Origin: Modestobacter lapidis
Lineage (GTDB): Bacteria; Actinomycetota; Actinomycetes; Mycobacteriales; Geodermatophilaceae
Assembly: GCA_019779905.1 (NCBI GenBank)
Contig: JABAKE010000018.1
Coordinates: 1 to 64,000 of the forward strand
Direction: 5' to 3'
Length of the DNA stretch: 64,000 bases
The translations under genes were made by a program, and so were the position numbers. Below, piece by piece: positions 43,779 through 52,814 of the stretch (the stretch's first letter is position 1; every line of letters begins with the position of its first letter). Below the pieces are notes generated by a model. It saw only the letters and a program-made list of their open reading frames with translations. It was not told the DNA's origin and did no database searches.

Positions 43779-45092
43779 GTGGCTGCCCTGACCGGAGCGC
43801 CCACCCGGGTCCGTGCCCGCCGTCGACGGGGGCCGGCGTGGGCCATCGCGGTCCTGTGCGCGGTCGCTGCAGCGCTGGCCTGCCTGCTGGTGGACGCGTC
43901 GCCGGCCCTGGCTGCCGGGGAGGTCGTCCAGGGCCGGCTCGTCGACGCCGAGGACCAGCCGGTCCCGGACGTGGAGGTCACGCTCAGCCAGGACGGCGAC
44001 GAGGTCGCCTCCGTGACCAGCGGTGCGGACGGGCGCTGGGAGATCCCGGTGCCGGCTCCCGGCACCTACGAGGTGAGCCTCGACGAAGAGTCGCTGCCGG
44101 ACGGGATCAGCCTCCGGGAGGGCGCCGAGGCCAGCCGGGAGGTGACCGTCGACCCGGGCGGCCTCCGCAACGTCCTGTTCCCACTGGGCCAGGTGGAGAC
44201 CTCGGGATCCGGCCTCGGCGCCGCACTGGCCCAGGCGACGCTGGACGGCCTGCTGCTCGGTGCGCTCATCGGAATCACCGCGATCGGCCTCTCGCTCATC
44301 TTCGGCACGACCGGCTTGATCAACTTCGCGCACGGCGAGCTGGTCACCGTGGGGGCGGTGGTCGCCTTCGGGTTGAACGCCGCCGGGCTGCACATCGTGC
44401 TGGCCGCCCTGGTGGCCATCCCGGTCGTCGCCGCGCTGGCCGGCGGCAGCGAGTTGGTGCTGTGGCGCCCGATGCGGCGGCGGCGGGCCAGCCAGGTCTC
44501 GATGTTCATCGCGACGATCGGGCTCGCCCTGCTGCTGCGCCAGGTCGTCCTGGTCGTCTACGGGGGCAACCCGCGGTCCTACGAGCAGTACGGGCTGCAG
44601 CAGGTCTGGGAGTGGGGTCCGCTGAGCATCACCCCGCGGGACGCATCGATCCTGGGCATCGCGCTGCTGGTGCTGGTGCTGGTCGGGCTGACGCTCACCC
44701 GCAGCCGACTGGGCACGGCCGTCCGGTCGGTCTCGGACAACCGCGCGCTCGCGGGGTGCTCGGGGATCAACGTGGACCGCGTGGTGTTCCAGGTGTGGCT
44801 CGCCGGCGGTGGGCTGGCCGCGCTCGGCGGTGTGCTCTACGGCCTGAGCCAGGCGGTGACCTGGAACATGGGCTTCAACCTGCTGCTGCTGATGTTCGCC
44901 GGGGTCATCCTCGGCGGATTGGGCACCGCGTTCGGTGCCGTGGTGGGGAGCCTCGTCGTCGGCCTGCTCGCCCAGCTGAGCACCGTCTTCTTCGACAGCG
45001 AGCTGCAGACCGTGTGGGCGCTGCTGCTGCTGATCCTGGTCCTGCTCGTGCGGCCCCAGGGGCTGCTCGGTCTGCGCGAGAGGGTGGGCTGA
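43779..45092 (+). CDS. livH: Branched-chain amino acid-type ABC permease LivH with an extra N-terminal secreted domain
   Basis: A 437-residue protein, about 140 residues longer than usual LivH. From GTG 43779 (GGAGG four bases upstream) a basic stretch and a signal-like span (AWAIAVLCAVAAALACLLV) lead to a carboxypeptidase-regulatory/prealbumin-like beta domain (about 55-115: VVQGRLVDAEDQPVPDVEVTL, then GRWEIPVPAPGTYEV). After a linker the normal permease follows from about 150, with eight or so spans and LINFAHGELVTVGA. GTG 43746 is an alternative start without a ribosome site. The extra domain would face outside, where it could meet LivK. Pairs with LivM; substrate unknown. Confidence 0.88.
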   Translation: MAALTGAPTRVRARRRRGPAWAIAVLCAVAAALACLLVDASPALAAGEVVQGRLVDAEDQPVPDVEVTLSQDGDEVASVTSGADGRWEIPVPAPGTYEVSLDEESLPDGISLREGAEASREVTVDPGGLRNVLFPLGQVETSGSGLGAALAQATLDGLLLGALIGITAIGLSLIFGTTGLINFAHGELVTVGAVVAFGLNAAGLHIVLAALVAIPVVAALAGGSELVLWRPMRRRRASQVSMFIATIGLALLLRQVVLVVYGGNPRSYEQYGLQQVWEWGPLSITPRDASILGIALLVLVLVGLTLTRSRLGTAVRSVSDNRALAGCSGINVDRVVFQVWLAGGGLAALGGVLYGLSQAVTWNMGFNLLLLMFAGVILGGLGTAFGAVVGSLVVGLLAQLSTVFFDSELQTVWALLLLILVLLVRPQGLLGLRERVG

Positions 45093-46102
45093 TGGACCTC
45101 ATCGCCGTGCTGGCGGACGCCGTCCGGGCGGCCGTCGGACCTCAGGCGGCGGTCTTCGCGCTGGCCGCCGTGGGGCTCAACCTGCAGTTCGGCTACGCCG
45201 GCCTGATGAACTTCGGCCAGGCCGGGTTCATGCTCGTCGGCGGCTACGGCATGACCGTGAGCGTCACCCGCTACGGCGCCCCGCTGTGGCTGGGCGTGCT
45301 CGTCGGGCTGCTCATGGGGTTCCTGCTGGCCCTGCTGCTGGGGGTTCCGACCCTGCGGCTGCGCGGCGACTACCTCGCCATCGCCACGATCGCCGCCGCG
45401 GAGATCCTGCGCCTGCTGTTCCGATCGGAAGCCGCGGCTCCACTCACCTACGGCGTGTTCGGCGTCCAGCAGTTCGCCTCCGACTTCTACGACCTCAACC
45501 CCTTCGGCGGGGGCAGCTACGGGATCGGCCGGTTCTCCCTCTCCGGCGGGCAGCTGTGGATCGCCCTGGTCGGCTGGCTGCTGGTGGCAGCGGCGGTCGC
45601 CCTCACGGCGCTGCTGGTGAGCAGCCCCTGGGGGAGGGTCATCCGAGCGATCCGTAACGACGAGGAGGTGGTCCGGGCGCTGGGCAAGAACACCTACGCC
45701 TACAAGCTCCAGGCGCTCGCGCTCGGCGGGCTCATGGCCTCCGTTGCGGGGATGGTGCTGGCCCTGGCATCCCAGGCCATCACCCCGGACACCTACACCG
45801 CCGACCTGTCGTTCTACGCGTTCGCCGTTCTCCTGCTCGGCGGCGTCGGGCGCGTGCTGGGCCCGGTCGTCGGCGCCGTCCTGTTCTGGCTGCTGCTCGC
45901 GGCGAGCGATTCGCTGCTCCGGCAGGCCATCACCAGCGGCGTCATCAGCGACGAGGTGCTGTCCACGTCCGACGTCGGGCCGATCCGGCTGGCCCTCGTC
46001 GGCATCGCGCTCATCCTGTTCATGTACTTCCGCGCGGGCGGGCTGTTGTCCCGGCGGACGCCGAAGACCGCAGCAACGGCGAAGGCGGAGGTGGCGGCAT
46101 GA
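45092..46102 (+). CDS. livM: Branched-chain amino acid-type ABC permease LivM
   Basis: A 336-residue permease with nine or ten hydrophobic spans and LivM signatures: GYAGLMNFGQAGFMLVGGYG near 30, GVPTLRLRGDYLAIATIAAAEI near 85, and the cytoplasmic coupling segment SPWGRVIRAIRNDEEVVRALGKN near 180. Its ATG shares one base with the LivH stop (TGATG), so translation is coupled. The two permeases form the membrane channel of the importer. Confidence 0.92.
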   Translation: MDLIAVLADAVRAAVGPQAAVFALAAVGLNLQFGYAGLMNFGQAGFMLVGGYGMTVSVTRYGAPLWLGVLVGLLMGFLLALLLGVPTLRLRGDYLAIATIAAAEILRLLFRSEAAAPLTYGVFGVQQFASDFYDLNPFGGGSYGIGRFSLSGGQLWIALVGWLLVAAAVALTALLVSSPWGRVIRAIRNDEEVVRALGKNTYAYKLQALALGGLMASVAGMVLALASQAITPDTYTADLSFYAFAVLLLGGVGRVLGPVVGAVLFWLLLAASDSLLRQAITSGVISDEVLSTSDVGPIRLALVGIALILFMYFRAGGLLSRRTPKTAATAKAEVAA

Positions 46103-46937
46103 CGAGCAGTCCGAGCGGTCACGAGACGACCCGGCCGATCCTCAGTGCCCAGGGGGTGCAGCGCCGCTTCGGTGGCCTCACCGCCGTCGACGTCGACGAG
46201 TTCGCCGTGCGCGGCGGGACGATCACGGCCCTCATCGGACCCAACGGGGCCGGCAAGTCGACCTTCTTCAACGTCCTCACCGGGTTCGACCGGGCCGACG
46301 CCGGCGCCTGGCAGCTGGAGGGACGCGAGGTCACCGGGCTGCCGGCCTACCGGCTCGCCCGGCAGGGGATGGTGCGGACCTTCCAGCTCACCCGCAGCCT
46401 CGCGGACCTCACGCTGGAGGAGAACGTCCTGCTCGCGGCCCCGGGGCAGCGCGGTGAAGGCATCGGGGGAGCCCTGTTCGGCCGGCGGAGCTGGCGGCGT
46501 CAGGAGGCGGACAACACCGAACGGGCGCGGGAGCTGCTCGCCCGGTTCGGGCTCGAGCAGATGGCCGGCCAGCCTGCCGGCGTGCTCTCGGGTGGTCAGC
46601 GCAAGCTGCTGGAGATGGCCCGCGCCCTGATGAGCGAGCCGCGGTTGCTCCTTCTCGACGAGCCCATGGCCGGCGTCAACCCGCGGCTGGTCGAGACGCT
46701 GCTCGACCACATCCGGCAGGTACGCGCGGAGGGGACGACGATCCTCTTCGTCGAGCACGACATGGACGTCGTCGCCGACATCAGTGACGACGTGGTGTGC
46801 ATGGCCTTCGGAAGGGTGCTGGCCACCGGGACCCCGGCCGAGGTCATGCGGGATCCCGAGGTCATCGACGCCTACCTGGGATCGGACGAGGCCGACGACG
46901 ACGATCCCGCGCACCTCGCGGGGAAGGGCCGGCAGCC

Positions 46938-46941
<4 letters not shown>
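46099..46941 (+). CDS. livG: Branched-chain amino acid-type ABC ATPase LivG
   Basis: A 280-residue ABC ATPase with Walker A GPNGAGKST near residue 47, signature LSGGQRKLLEMARAL near 170, Walker B LLLLDEPMAGVNP near 190 and the H-loop VEHDMD near 218. The LivG-specific FQLTRSLADLTLEENV segment is near 95. It overlaps LivM by four bases (ATGA) and LivF by four bases. The acidic tail (DEADDDDPAHL) is longer than usual. Confidence 0.93.
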
Positions 46942-47780
<839 letters not shown>

Positions 47781-48648
47781 CGATCTCCAGCACGCGCTCG
47801 AGGGCGGGGAACGAACGGCGCGGGTCCCAGGCCAGCGCCAGGGGCAGGCGCGGCGTCGGCGCAGCGATCCGCTCGTAACGCACCCCCGTCAGATCGAGAC
47901 GGCGGACCGCCTGCGGGACGAGGGACACCCCCATGCCCGAGGCCACCAGGCCGACCATGGTGTGCACGTGCTCGGCGTTGAACACGATGTTCGGCGAGAA
48001 GCCCGCCTGGCCGCAGGCCTGCACCACCACCTGCCAGAAGCCCTCCCCGTGCTCCCGGGTGAAGAGCACGAACGGCTCCTCCGCCAGGTCGGCGAGGGCG
48101 ACCGGCCGCCCCACCGGGAGGGGATGGTCCTCCGGCAGCGCGGCGACGAGCTCCTCCTCCTCGATCACCTGCACCGCGAGCGACGGCGTGGAGGCCGGCG
48201 GCCTGAGCACGCCCAGGTCCAGCGTGTCCTCGATGAGCCCGGCCAGCTGCGGGCCGGACTCCAGCTCGACGGCGGACAGCGTGACCTGGGGGGCCTGCTG
48301 CCGCACCGCACGCAGCAGTGCGGGCAGCTGCCCGTAGAGCGACGAACCGACGAACCCCACGCGGACCCGGCCGAACCCACCCGTCCGCACGTCCGCTGCG
48401 ACGTCGAGGAGCCGGTCGGCCTGCGCCAGGGTGCGTCGCGCCTCCACCTGCAGCACCTCCCCGGCGGGGGTGAGCCGCACGTGCCGCCGGTCCCGCTCGA
48501 ACAGCTTGAGGCCCAGCTCCCGCTCCAGTCGCTGGATCTGCTGGCTCAACGGCGGCTGGGCGATGTGCAGGCGTGCGGCGGCACGCCCGAAGTGCAGCTC
48601 CTCGGCGACCGCGAGGAAGTAGCGCAGATGGCGGAGGTCCACAAGGCA

Positions 48649-48692
48649 TTGATACAGCGCCCATATCACAAGGGCGTCACTCGGTATTGGAC
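48649..48692. promoter_or_regulatory. LysR dyad and shared element in the LysR-livK gap
   Basis: TTGATA at 48649-48654 faces TATCAC at 48664-48669, an interrupted dyad containing a T-N11-A LysR box (T48653, A48665). Fifteen bases on lies GTATTGGAC (48684-48692), with ACACCGGC a few bases further, the same pair of words seen ahead of livH at 43690-43706. Confidence 0.6.
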
Positions 48693-48760
48693 GGTTTCAC
48701 ACCGGCCGGTGAACGCTGGGCCCGGACCACTCCGGTCCCGCTGACGTTCCAGGAGGCCTC

Positions 48761-50065
48761 GTGAGGACTCGCACGTTCCCGATCACCGTGCTGGCGGGGG
48801 CGCTCGCCCTGAGCGTCACCGCGTGTTCCGGCGGCTCCGACCCCGCCGAGGACGAGGGCTCCGGCACCGCCGCTCCCAGCGCGTCGAGCGACGGCCCCGC
48901 CCCCGAGGTCGAGTCCTCCCGGCCTGGGGACGGTCAACTCGACCTGGGCTACGTCCTCGCCGAGACCGGCCCGCTCTCCGGCCTCGGCGTCGGGGTCATC
49001 GCGGCGACCCAGCTGGCCGTGGAGGACGTCAATGCGGCCGGCGGTGTCCTCGGCCAACCGGTGACGCTGTCCGGCGGCGACGAGGCCGGGGACCCGACCG
49101 TGGCCGGGCAGACCGTCGACCGGCTGCTCGGCGAGGGCGTCGACGCCATCATCGGCCCGGTCTCCTCCGCGATCTCGCTCTCGGTGCTCGACCGGATCAC
49201 CGGCGCCGGAGCTGTGCAGTGCGCCGGGGCCAACACGAGCGCCACCTTCACCGGCTACCCGGACAAGGGCCTCTACTTCCGGACCATCCCGGCGAACACC
49301 CGGCAGGGCCCGGTGCTCGCCCAGGCCGTCATCGGCGAAGGTGCATCCCGGGTCGCAGTGGTCGTCCGCAACGACGACTACGGCCAGAGCCTCTCCCAGT
49401 CGGTGATCGAGCAGCTGGAGAACGAGGGGGCCGAGGTCGTGGCCAACGTGCCGTACGACCCGGCGGCCACCACGTTCTCCGCCGAGGTGGCCGAGGTGGC
49501 CGCCGCCGAACCCGACGCCGTCGTGGTGATCGCCTTCCAGGAGGGCACCACGCTGCTGCGCAGCCTCATCGAGAACGGCTTGGGGCCCGCCGACGTGCGG
49601 GTCTTCGGCACCGACGGCATGTCGCTGGGCTCCCTCGGCTCGGCGGTCAGCGAGTCCGACCCCGGGGTGCTGGAGGGCATGCAGGCCACCCAGGCCTCCT
49701 CGCAGAACGACCCCGCCTTCCTGGACCGGCTGGTGGCGAGCAAGCCGCAGGTGTCGATCACCAACTTCACGCCGTACCACTACGACTGCGTGATCACCAT
49801 CGCCCTGTCCGCGCTGCAGGCCGGCAGCGACGCCCCGGGCGACATCGCCCGGGCGATGCAGTCGGTGACCCGGGACGGGGAGGAGTGCGGGACGTTCGCC
49901 GACTGCGCCGAGCTGATCGCCGCCGGCACCGACATCGACTACAACGGGGTCTCCGGACCACTGGACTTCACCGACGTCGGTGAGCCGGAGATCGGTCTGT
50001 TCGACGTCGTCCGGTTCGACGAGACCGGGACGCCGCAGATCGTCCGTACCGTGGAGTCGCGGTGA
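48761..50065 (+). CDS. livK: ABC transporter substrate-binding lipoprotein, LivK type
   Basis: A 434-residue periplasmic-binding protein of the branched-chain amino acid/amide group. GTG 48761 follows AGGAGG. A signal peptide ends in the lipobox VTAC with acylated Cys22, then a Ser/Asp/Glu linker. The mature domain begins LDLGYVLAETGPLSGLGVGV near 60, with QLAVEDVNAAGGVLGQPV near 85, GPVSSAISLSVLDRI near 130, and VAVVVRNDDYGQS near 200. It differs from typical LivK by several internal cysteines (CAGANTS, YHYDCV, ECGTFADC). Its stop overlaps the M24 peptidase start by four bases (GTGA), so binding protein and hydrolase are made together. Confidence 0.92.
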   Translation: MRTRTFPITVLAGALALSVTACSGGSDPAEDEGSGTAAPSASSDGPAPEVESSRPGDGQLDLGYVLAETGPLSGLGVGVIAATQLAVEDVNAAGGVLGQPVTLSGGDEAGDPTVAGQTVDRLLGEGVDAIIGPVSSAISLSVLDRITGAGAVQCAGANTSATFTGYPDKGLYFRTIPANTRQGPVLAQAVIGEGASRVAVVVRNDDYGQSLSQSVIEQLENEGAEVVANVPYDPAATTFSAEVAEVAAAEPDAVVVIAFQEGTTLLRSLIENGLGPADVRVFGTDGMSLGSLGSAVSESDPGVLEGMQATQASSQNDPAFLDRLVASKPQVSITNFTPYHYDCVITIALSALQAGSDAPGDIARAMQSVTRDGEECGTFADCAELIAAGTDIDYNGVSGPLDFTDVGEPEIGLFDVVRFDETGTPQIVRTVESR

Positions 50066-51324
50066 CGGCGCGGCCCGGGGCGACCACCCCGGTGCGTGCG
50101 CAGATCCTCGACGACATCCGGCGCCGCTGCCACGAGCTGGGGGTGGACGCCTACCTCGCGTACACCCCGTCCAACGTGCACTACACGAGCGGCTTCCAGA
50201 GCTACTTCCTCTCCGAGTGGCCCTGGCGCATGCTCGGCACGGTGCTGGTCCTCGTGCCGGCCGACCCGGCGCTCGAGCCGGCGATGATCATCAGCGACTT
50301 CGAGGCCGAGCAGGCTCGGCGCGTCTCCGGTATCGCCGACGTCCGCCCGTTCCGGGTCTGGGTCGAGCTGCGCAGCGCGGCCGACCTGCAGGTGGGTGCG
50401 GGGCCGGACGCCGACGTCCCGCGGCCGGCGCAGTTCTCCGAGGACGAGCAGGACGCGATGCTGCGCAGCGCCCTCGCCGACCGGGGTCTGCTCGGTGCCC
50501 GCATCGGTACGGACATGCGGTACGTGCTGCAGGACACGGTGCGACGGATCGCCGGTTTCGCGCCCGACGTCGACCTGGTCGACATGACCGAGGACGTCTA
50601 CGAGCTCCGGAGCATCAAGCACGACTTCGAGATCGAGGCGCTGCGCCGGGCGACGGAGCTCTCCGAGGCCGGTATGACGTTCGCCGCGAACGCCGCGCAG
50701 CCCGGCATGACGGCACTGGACATGCGGCACCGCTACGCCCTGGGGGTCACCCAGGCGGCCATGGGGACCGACCGGTACGCCGGCTTCACCGACCACTGGG
50801 TGCTGCCCGCGGTCGGTGCCACCACGGCCATCGGGGTGGACTCCGAGCAGGGCGTCGGGCTCGTCCCGGGCGACCTGATCAAGTTCGACTGCGGCACGAC
50901 CGTGGACGGCTACCGGGGGGACGGCGGTCGCACGTTCAGCTTCCGGGAGATCCGGCCGGCCGCCCAGCGGCTCTACCGCGTGCTGCTCGAGGCACACGAG
51001 CTGGCCAGGGAGCGTCTCCGGCCGGGCGAGCCGGTGCGGGCGGTCTTCGAGGCCGCTCAGTCACACATCCGGCTCAACGGATTCCCGCGCTTCACCCGCG
51101 GGCACTACGGGCACTCGGTCGGCCTGGACACCTTCCACGAGGAGCCGCCGTTCCTGAGCCGGACCGAGGAGCGGCTCATCGAGCCGGGCATGGTCTTCGC
51201 GGTCGAGACCCCGGCGTACTCCTCCGACACCGGCGCGGTCATGATCGAGGACCTCGTGGTCATCACCGCGACGGGCCACGAGGTGCTGCACCGGCTGCCG
51301 CACGAGCTGGTGGTGGTGGGGTGA
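50062..51324 (+). CDS. M24 family metallopeptidase (Xaa-Pro dipeptidase / ectoine hydrolase-like)
   Basis: A 420-residue protein with an N-terminal creatinase-like domain (about 1-160) and a pita-bread M24 domain. Metal ligands are all present: Asp in FDCGTT and Asp 11 residues later in RGDGGRTFS, His in GHYGHSVGLD, Glu in VFAVETPAYS and Glu in MIEDLVV. That set argues for a true two-metal hydrolase rather than creatinase, which lacks it. Family members include Xaa-Pro dipeptidases, dimethylsulfoniopropionate lyase DddP and ectoine hydrolase; the substrate is open. Co-translated with LivK, so it probably hydrolyses what the importer brings in. A hairpin terminator follows. Confidence 0.88.
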   Translation: MTARPGATTPVRAQILDDIRRRCHELGVDAYLAYTPSNVHYTSGFQSYFLSEWPWRMLGTVLVLVPADPALEPAMIISDFEAEQARRVSGIADVRPFRVWVELRSAADLQVGAGPDADVPRPAQFSEDEQDAMLRSALADRGLLGARIGTDMRYVLQDTVRRIAGFAPDVDLVDMTEDVYELRSIKHDFEIEALRRATELSEAGMTFAANAAQPGMTALDMRHRYALGVTQAAMGTDRYAGFTDHWVLPAVGATTAIGVDSEQGVGLVPGDLIKFDCGTTVDGYRGDGGRTFSFREIRPAAQRLYRVLLEAHELARERLRPGEPVRAVFEAAQSHIRLNGFPRFTRGHYGHSVGLDTFHEEPPFLSRTEERLIEPGMVFAVETPAYSSDTGAVMIEDLVVITATGHEVLHRLPHELVVVG

Positions 51325-51330
51325 ATGTCG

Positions 51331-51348
51331 CCGAGCAGTAGTGCTCGG
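51331..51348 (+). terminator. Hairpin after the livK-M24 operon
   Basis: CCGAGCA-GTAG-TGCTCGG, a perfect 7-bp stem with a four-base loop, starts 6 bases after the M24 stop. It is followed by a G-run, not a T-run. A separate 12-bp palindrome (GTGCGGCCGCAC, 51356-51367) comes right after. Confidence 0.6.
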
Positions 51349-51407
51349 GGGGTGCGTGCGGCCGCACAAGCACCGCCGTCCCGGTGCTACCGCAATAGCA
51401 TCGCCGC

Positions 51408-51638
51408 GTGAGGCTGTGTATCAGCTTGCCCGACGAGGACGTGGCGGTGCTGGACGAGTACGCCCGGACCTCGGGGCTGACGAGCCGGTCGGCAGTAATC
51501 CGGCGCGCCCTTCAGCTGCTGCGGCAGCCAGAGCTGGAGCAGGACTACGCCGCGGCCCGGGACGAGTGGGAGACCTCGGGTGAGCAGACCGCGTGGGAGG
51601 GCACCGCTGCGGACGGGCTCAGCGATGCGCCGCAGTGA
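51408..51638 (+). CDS. Ribbon-helix-helix antitoxin (MazE/CopG type), apparently orphan
   Basis: A 76-residue protein: RLCISLPDEDVAVLDEYARTSGL, then TSRSAVIRRALQLLRQ is a ribbon-helix-helix DNA-binding domain, and the C-terminal YAAARDEWETSGEQTAWEG stretch is the usual toxin-binding acidic tail. GTG 51408 is the start; no clear ribosome site is seen. Actinobacterial genes of this form are normally followed by mazF, starting a few codons before the antitoxin stop. Here only a broken remnant of such a gene follows (51625 on). Confidence 0.8.
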   Translation: MRLCISLPDEDVAVLDEYARTSGLTSRSAVIRRALQLLRQPELEQDYAAARDEWETSGEQTAWEGTAADGLSDAPQ

Positions 51639-51730
51639 AGTCGGCTGATCGACCTGTCCGAGCGGCCGAGCCGCGAAGCCCGACGGCCACCAGGGCGCGA
51701 CCCGTCGGGCGGCCGCGCACACGAGGGTGG
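51625..51730 (+). pseudogene. mazF: Frameshifted 5' remnant of a mazF-like toxin gene
   Basis: ATG at 51625, overlapping the antitoxin gene by 14 bases as in intact mazEF pairs, gives MRRSEV and then a premature TGA at 51646-51648. Shifting one base at about 51643 (as if a T had been lost from GTCTGG) restores V-W-LIDLSERPSREARR and then PPGRDPSG, the usual MazF N-terminal pattern (MRRGEVW-x-DL-x-EP-x-GREARRRRP). Similarity fades after about 30 codons, where the DUF1707 gene's promoter begins. The rest of the toxin is gone. The alignment is from memory of the family, not a search. Confidence 0.65.
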
Positions 51731-51753
51731 CGTCCGGTGCGACGATTCCGCGC

Positions 51754-52176
51754 GTGACCGATCCCGTGCGCCCCGACGAGCTGCGGGTGTCCGACGCCGA
51801 GCGGGCCGCCGTGCAGGAGCGGTTGCGCCTGGCAGTGGGCGACGGGCAGCTGAACCTGCACGAGTTCGATGCCCGGGTGCAGTCGGTGTGGGCGTCGCGC
51901 ACCCGCGGCGAGCTGGTCCGGGTCACCGCCGACCTTCCGGAACCGCCGCCTCCGCCGGGCCGCCGTCCGGTGTTCTCCGACGGGGACGCGGGAACGGCGA
52001 TGCGCGTCCTGACGATCATCTGGGCCTGCGCCGTCGCCATCAACGTGGTGGTCTGGGGCACCGTCTCGCTCGCCACCGGCGACGTCCTGCACCCGTGGTG
52101 GCTCTACGTGGCCGGTCCACCCGGGGCCGTGCTGGCCGTGCTCTATGCCAGCGGGATCGGCCGGCCGCGGTCGTGA
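51754..52176 (+). CDS. DUF1707 domain membrane protein
   Basis: A 140-residue protein. The N-terminal DUF1707 motif (LRVSDAERAAVQERLRLAVGDGQ, then LNLHEFDARVQSVWASRTRGEL and VTADLP) is complete at about 8-58. It is followed by a Pro-rich linker and two membrane spans (VLTIIWACAVAINVVVWGTV and WLYVAGPPGAVLAVLYASG). DUF1707 proteins are common in actinobacteria; some influence the cell envelope or stress responses, but no activity is defined. GTG 51754 directly precedes the conserved motif. Confidence 0.85.
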   Translation: MTDPVRPDELRVSDAERAAVQERLRLAVGDGQLNLHEFDARVQSVWASRTRGELVRVTADLPEPPPPPGRRPVFSDGDAGTAMRVLTIIWACAVAINVVVWGTVSLATGDVLHPWWLYVAGPPGAVLAVLYASGIGRPRS

Positions 52177-52237
52177 CCTGCGCCCCGGTCGGGGAGGCGT
52201 CGTCGGCCGGCGGGCGCGCATCGGTTAGACAGGGCAC

Positions 52238-52771
52238 ATGACCGAGGCGACGACGGCGACCGACCATGGCTGGCTCTCCCGTGAGGAGATGGACGCCGCG
52301 CGCGAGCGGCTGCCGATCCTCTACGTCGACGCGGTGCCGGTGCGGGTGGACGAGCAGGGCACCGTCACCAAGGTCGGCCTGCTGCTGCGCATCGGTGAGG
52401 ACGGGCAGGTGAAACGGTCCCTGGTGTCGGGGCGGGTGCGCTACCACGAGCGGGTTCGGTCGGCGCTGCTGCGGCACCTGGAGAAGGACCTCGGCCCGCT
52501 CGCGCTGCCCCGGGTTCCGCCCGCGCCGCAGCCGTTCACCATCGCCGAGTACTTCCCGACGCCGGGGGTGACGCCGTTCCACGACCCGCGGCAGCACGCG
52601 GTGTCGCTGGCTTACGTGGTGCCGGTCGAGGGGGACTGCGCTCCGCAGCAGGACGCGCTGCAGCTGACCTGGTTCACACCCGACGAGGCCCGGGAGCCCG
52701 CCGTGCTCGCCGAGCTGGCGAACGGGCAGAGCGCGCTGCTGCTGCAGGCGCTGGCGCACCTGGGGGTCTGA
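52238..52771 (+). CDS. DUF4916/NUDIX hydrolase family-like protein
   Basis: A 177-residue protein beginning WLSREEMDAARERLPILYVDAVPVRVDE, with GLLLRIGEDGQVKRSLVSGRV in the position of the NUDIX strand-loop-helix and EYFPTPGVTPFHDPRQHAVSLAYVVPV near 105-130. This matches the actinobacterial DUF4916 group, described as NUDIX-related. The canonical NUDIX box (GX5EX7REUXEEXGU) is not recognisable: the helix reads RVRYHERVRSALLRHLEKDLG, so pyrophosphohydrolase activity is doubtful. ATG 52238. It is 43 bases before the LLM flavin gene and may be co-transcribed with it. Confidence 0.75.
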   Translation: MTEATTATDHGWLSREEMDAARERLPILYVDAVPVRVDEQGTVTKVGLLLRIGEDGQVKRSLVSGRVRYHERVRSALLRHLEKDLGPLALPRVPPAPQPFTIAEYFPTPGVTPFHDPRQHAVSLAYVVPVEGDCAPQQDALQLTWFTPDEAREPAVLAELANGQSALLLQALAHLGV

Positions 52772-52814
52772 CCGGCTCGGGGGAGCCCTGGGCGGGTTCG
52801 GGGATGATCAGCGC

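Noticed and set aside
51356-51367. 12-bp perfect palindrome GTGCGGCCGCAC after the M24 gene
   Set aside because: Short G+C palindromes are frequent at this composition; it probably belongs to the terminator area and has no gene context of its own.
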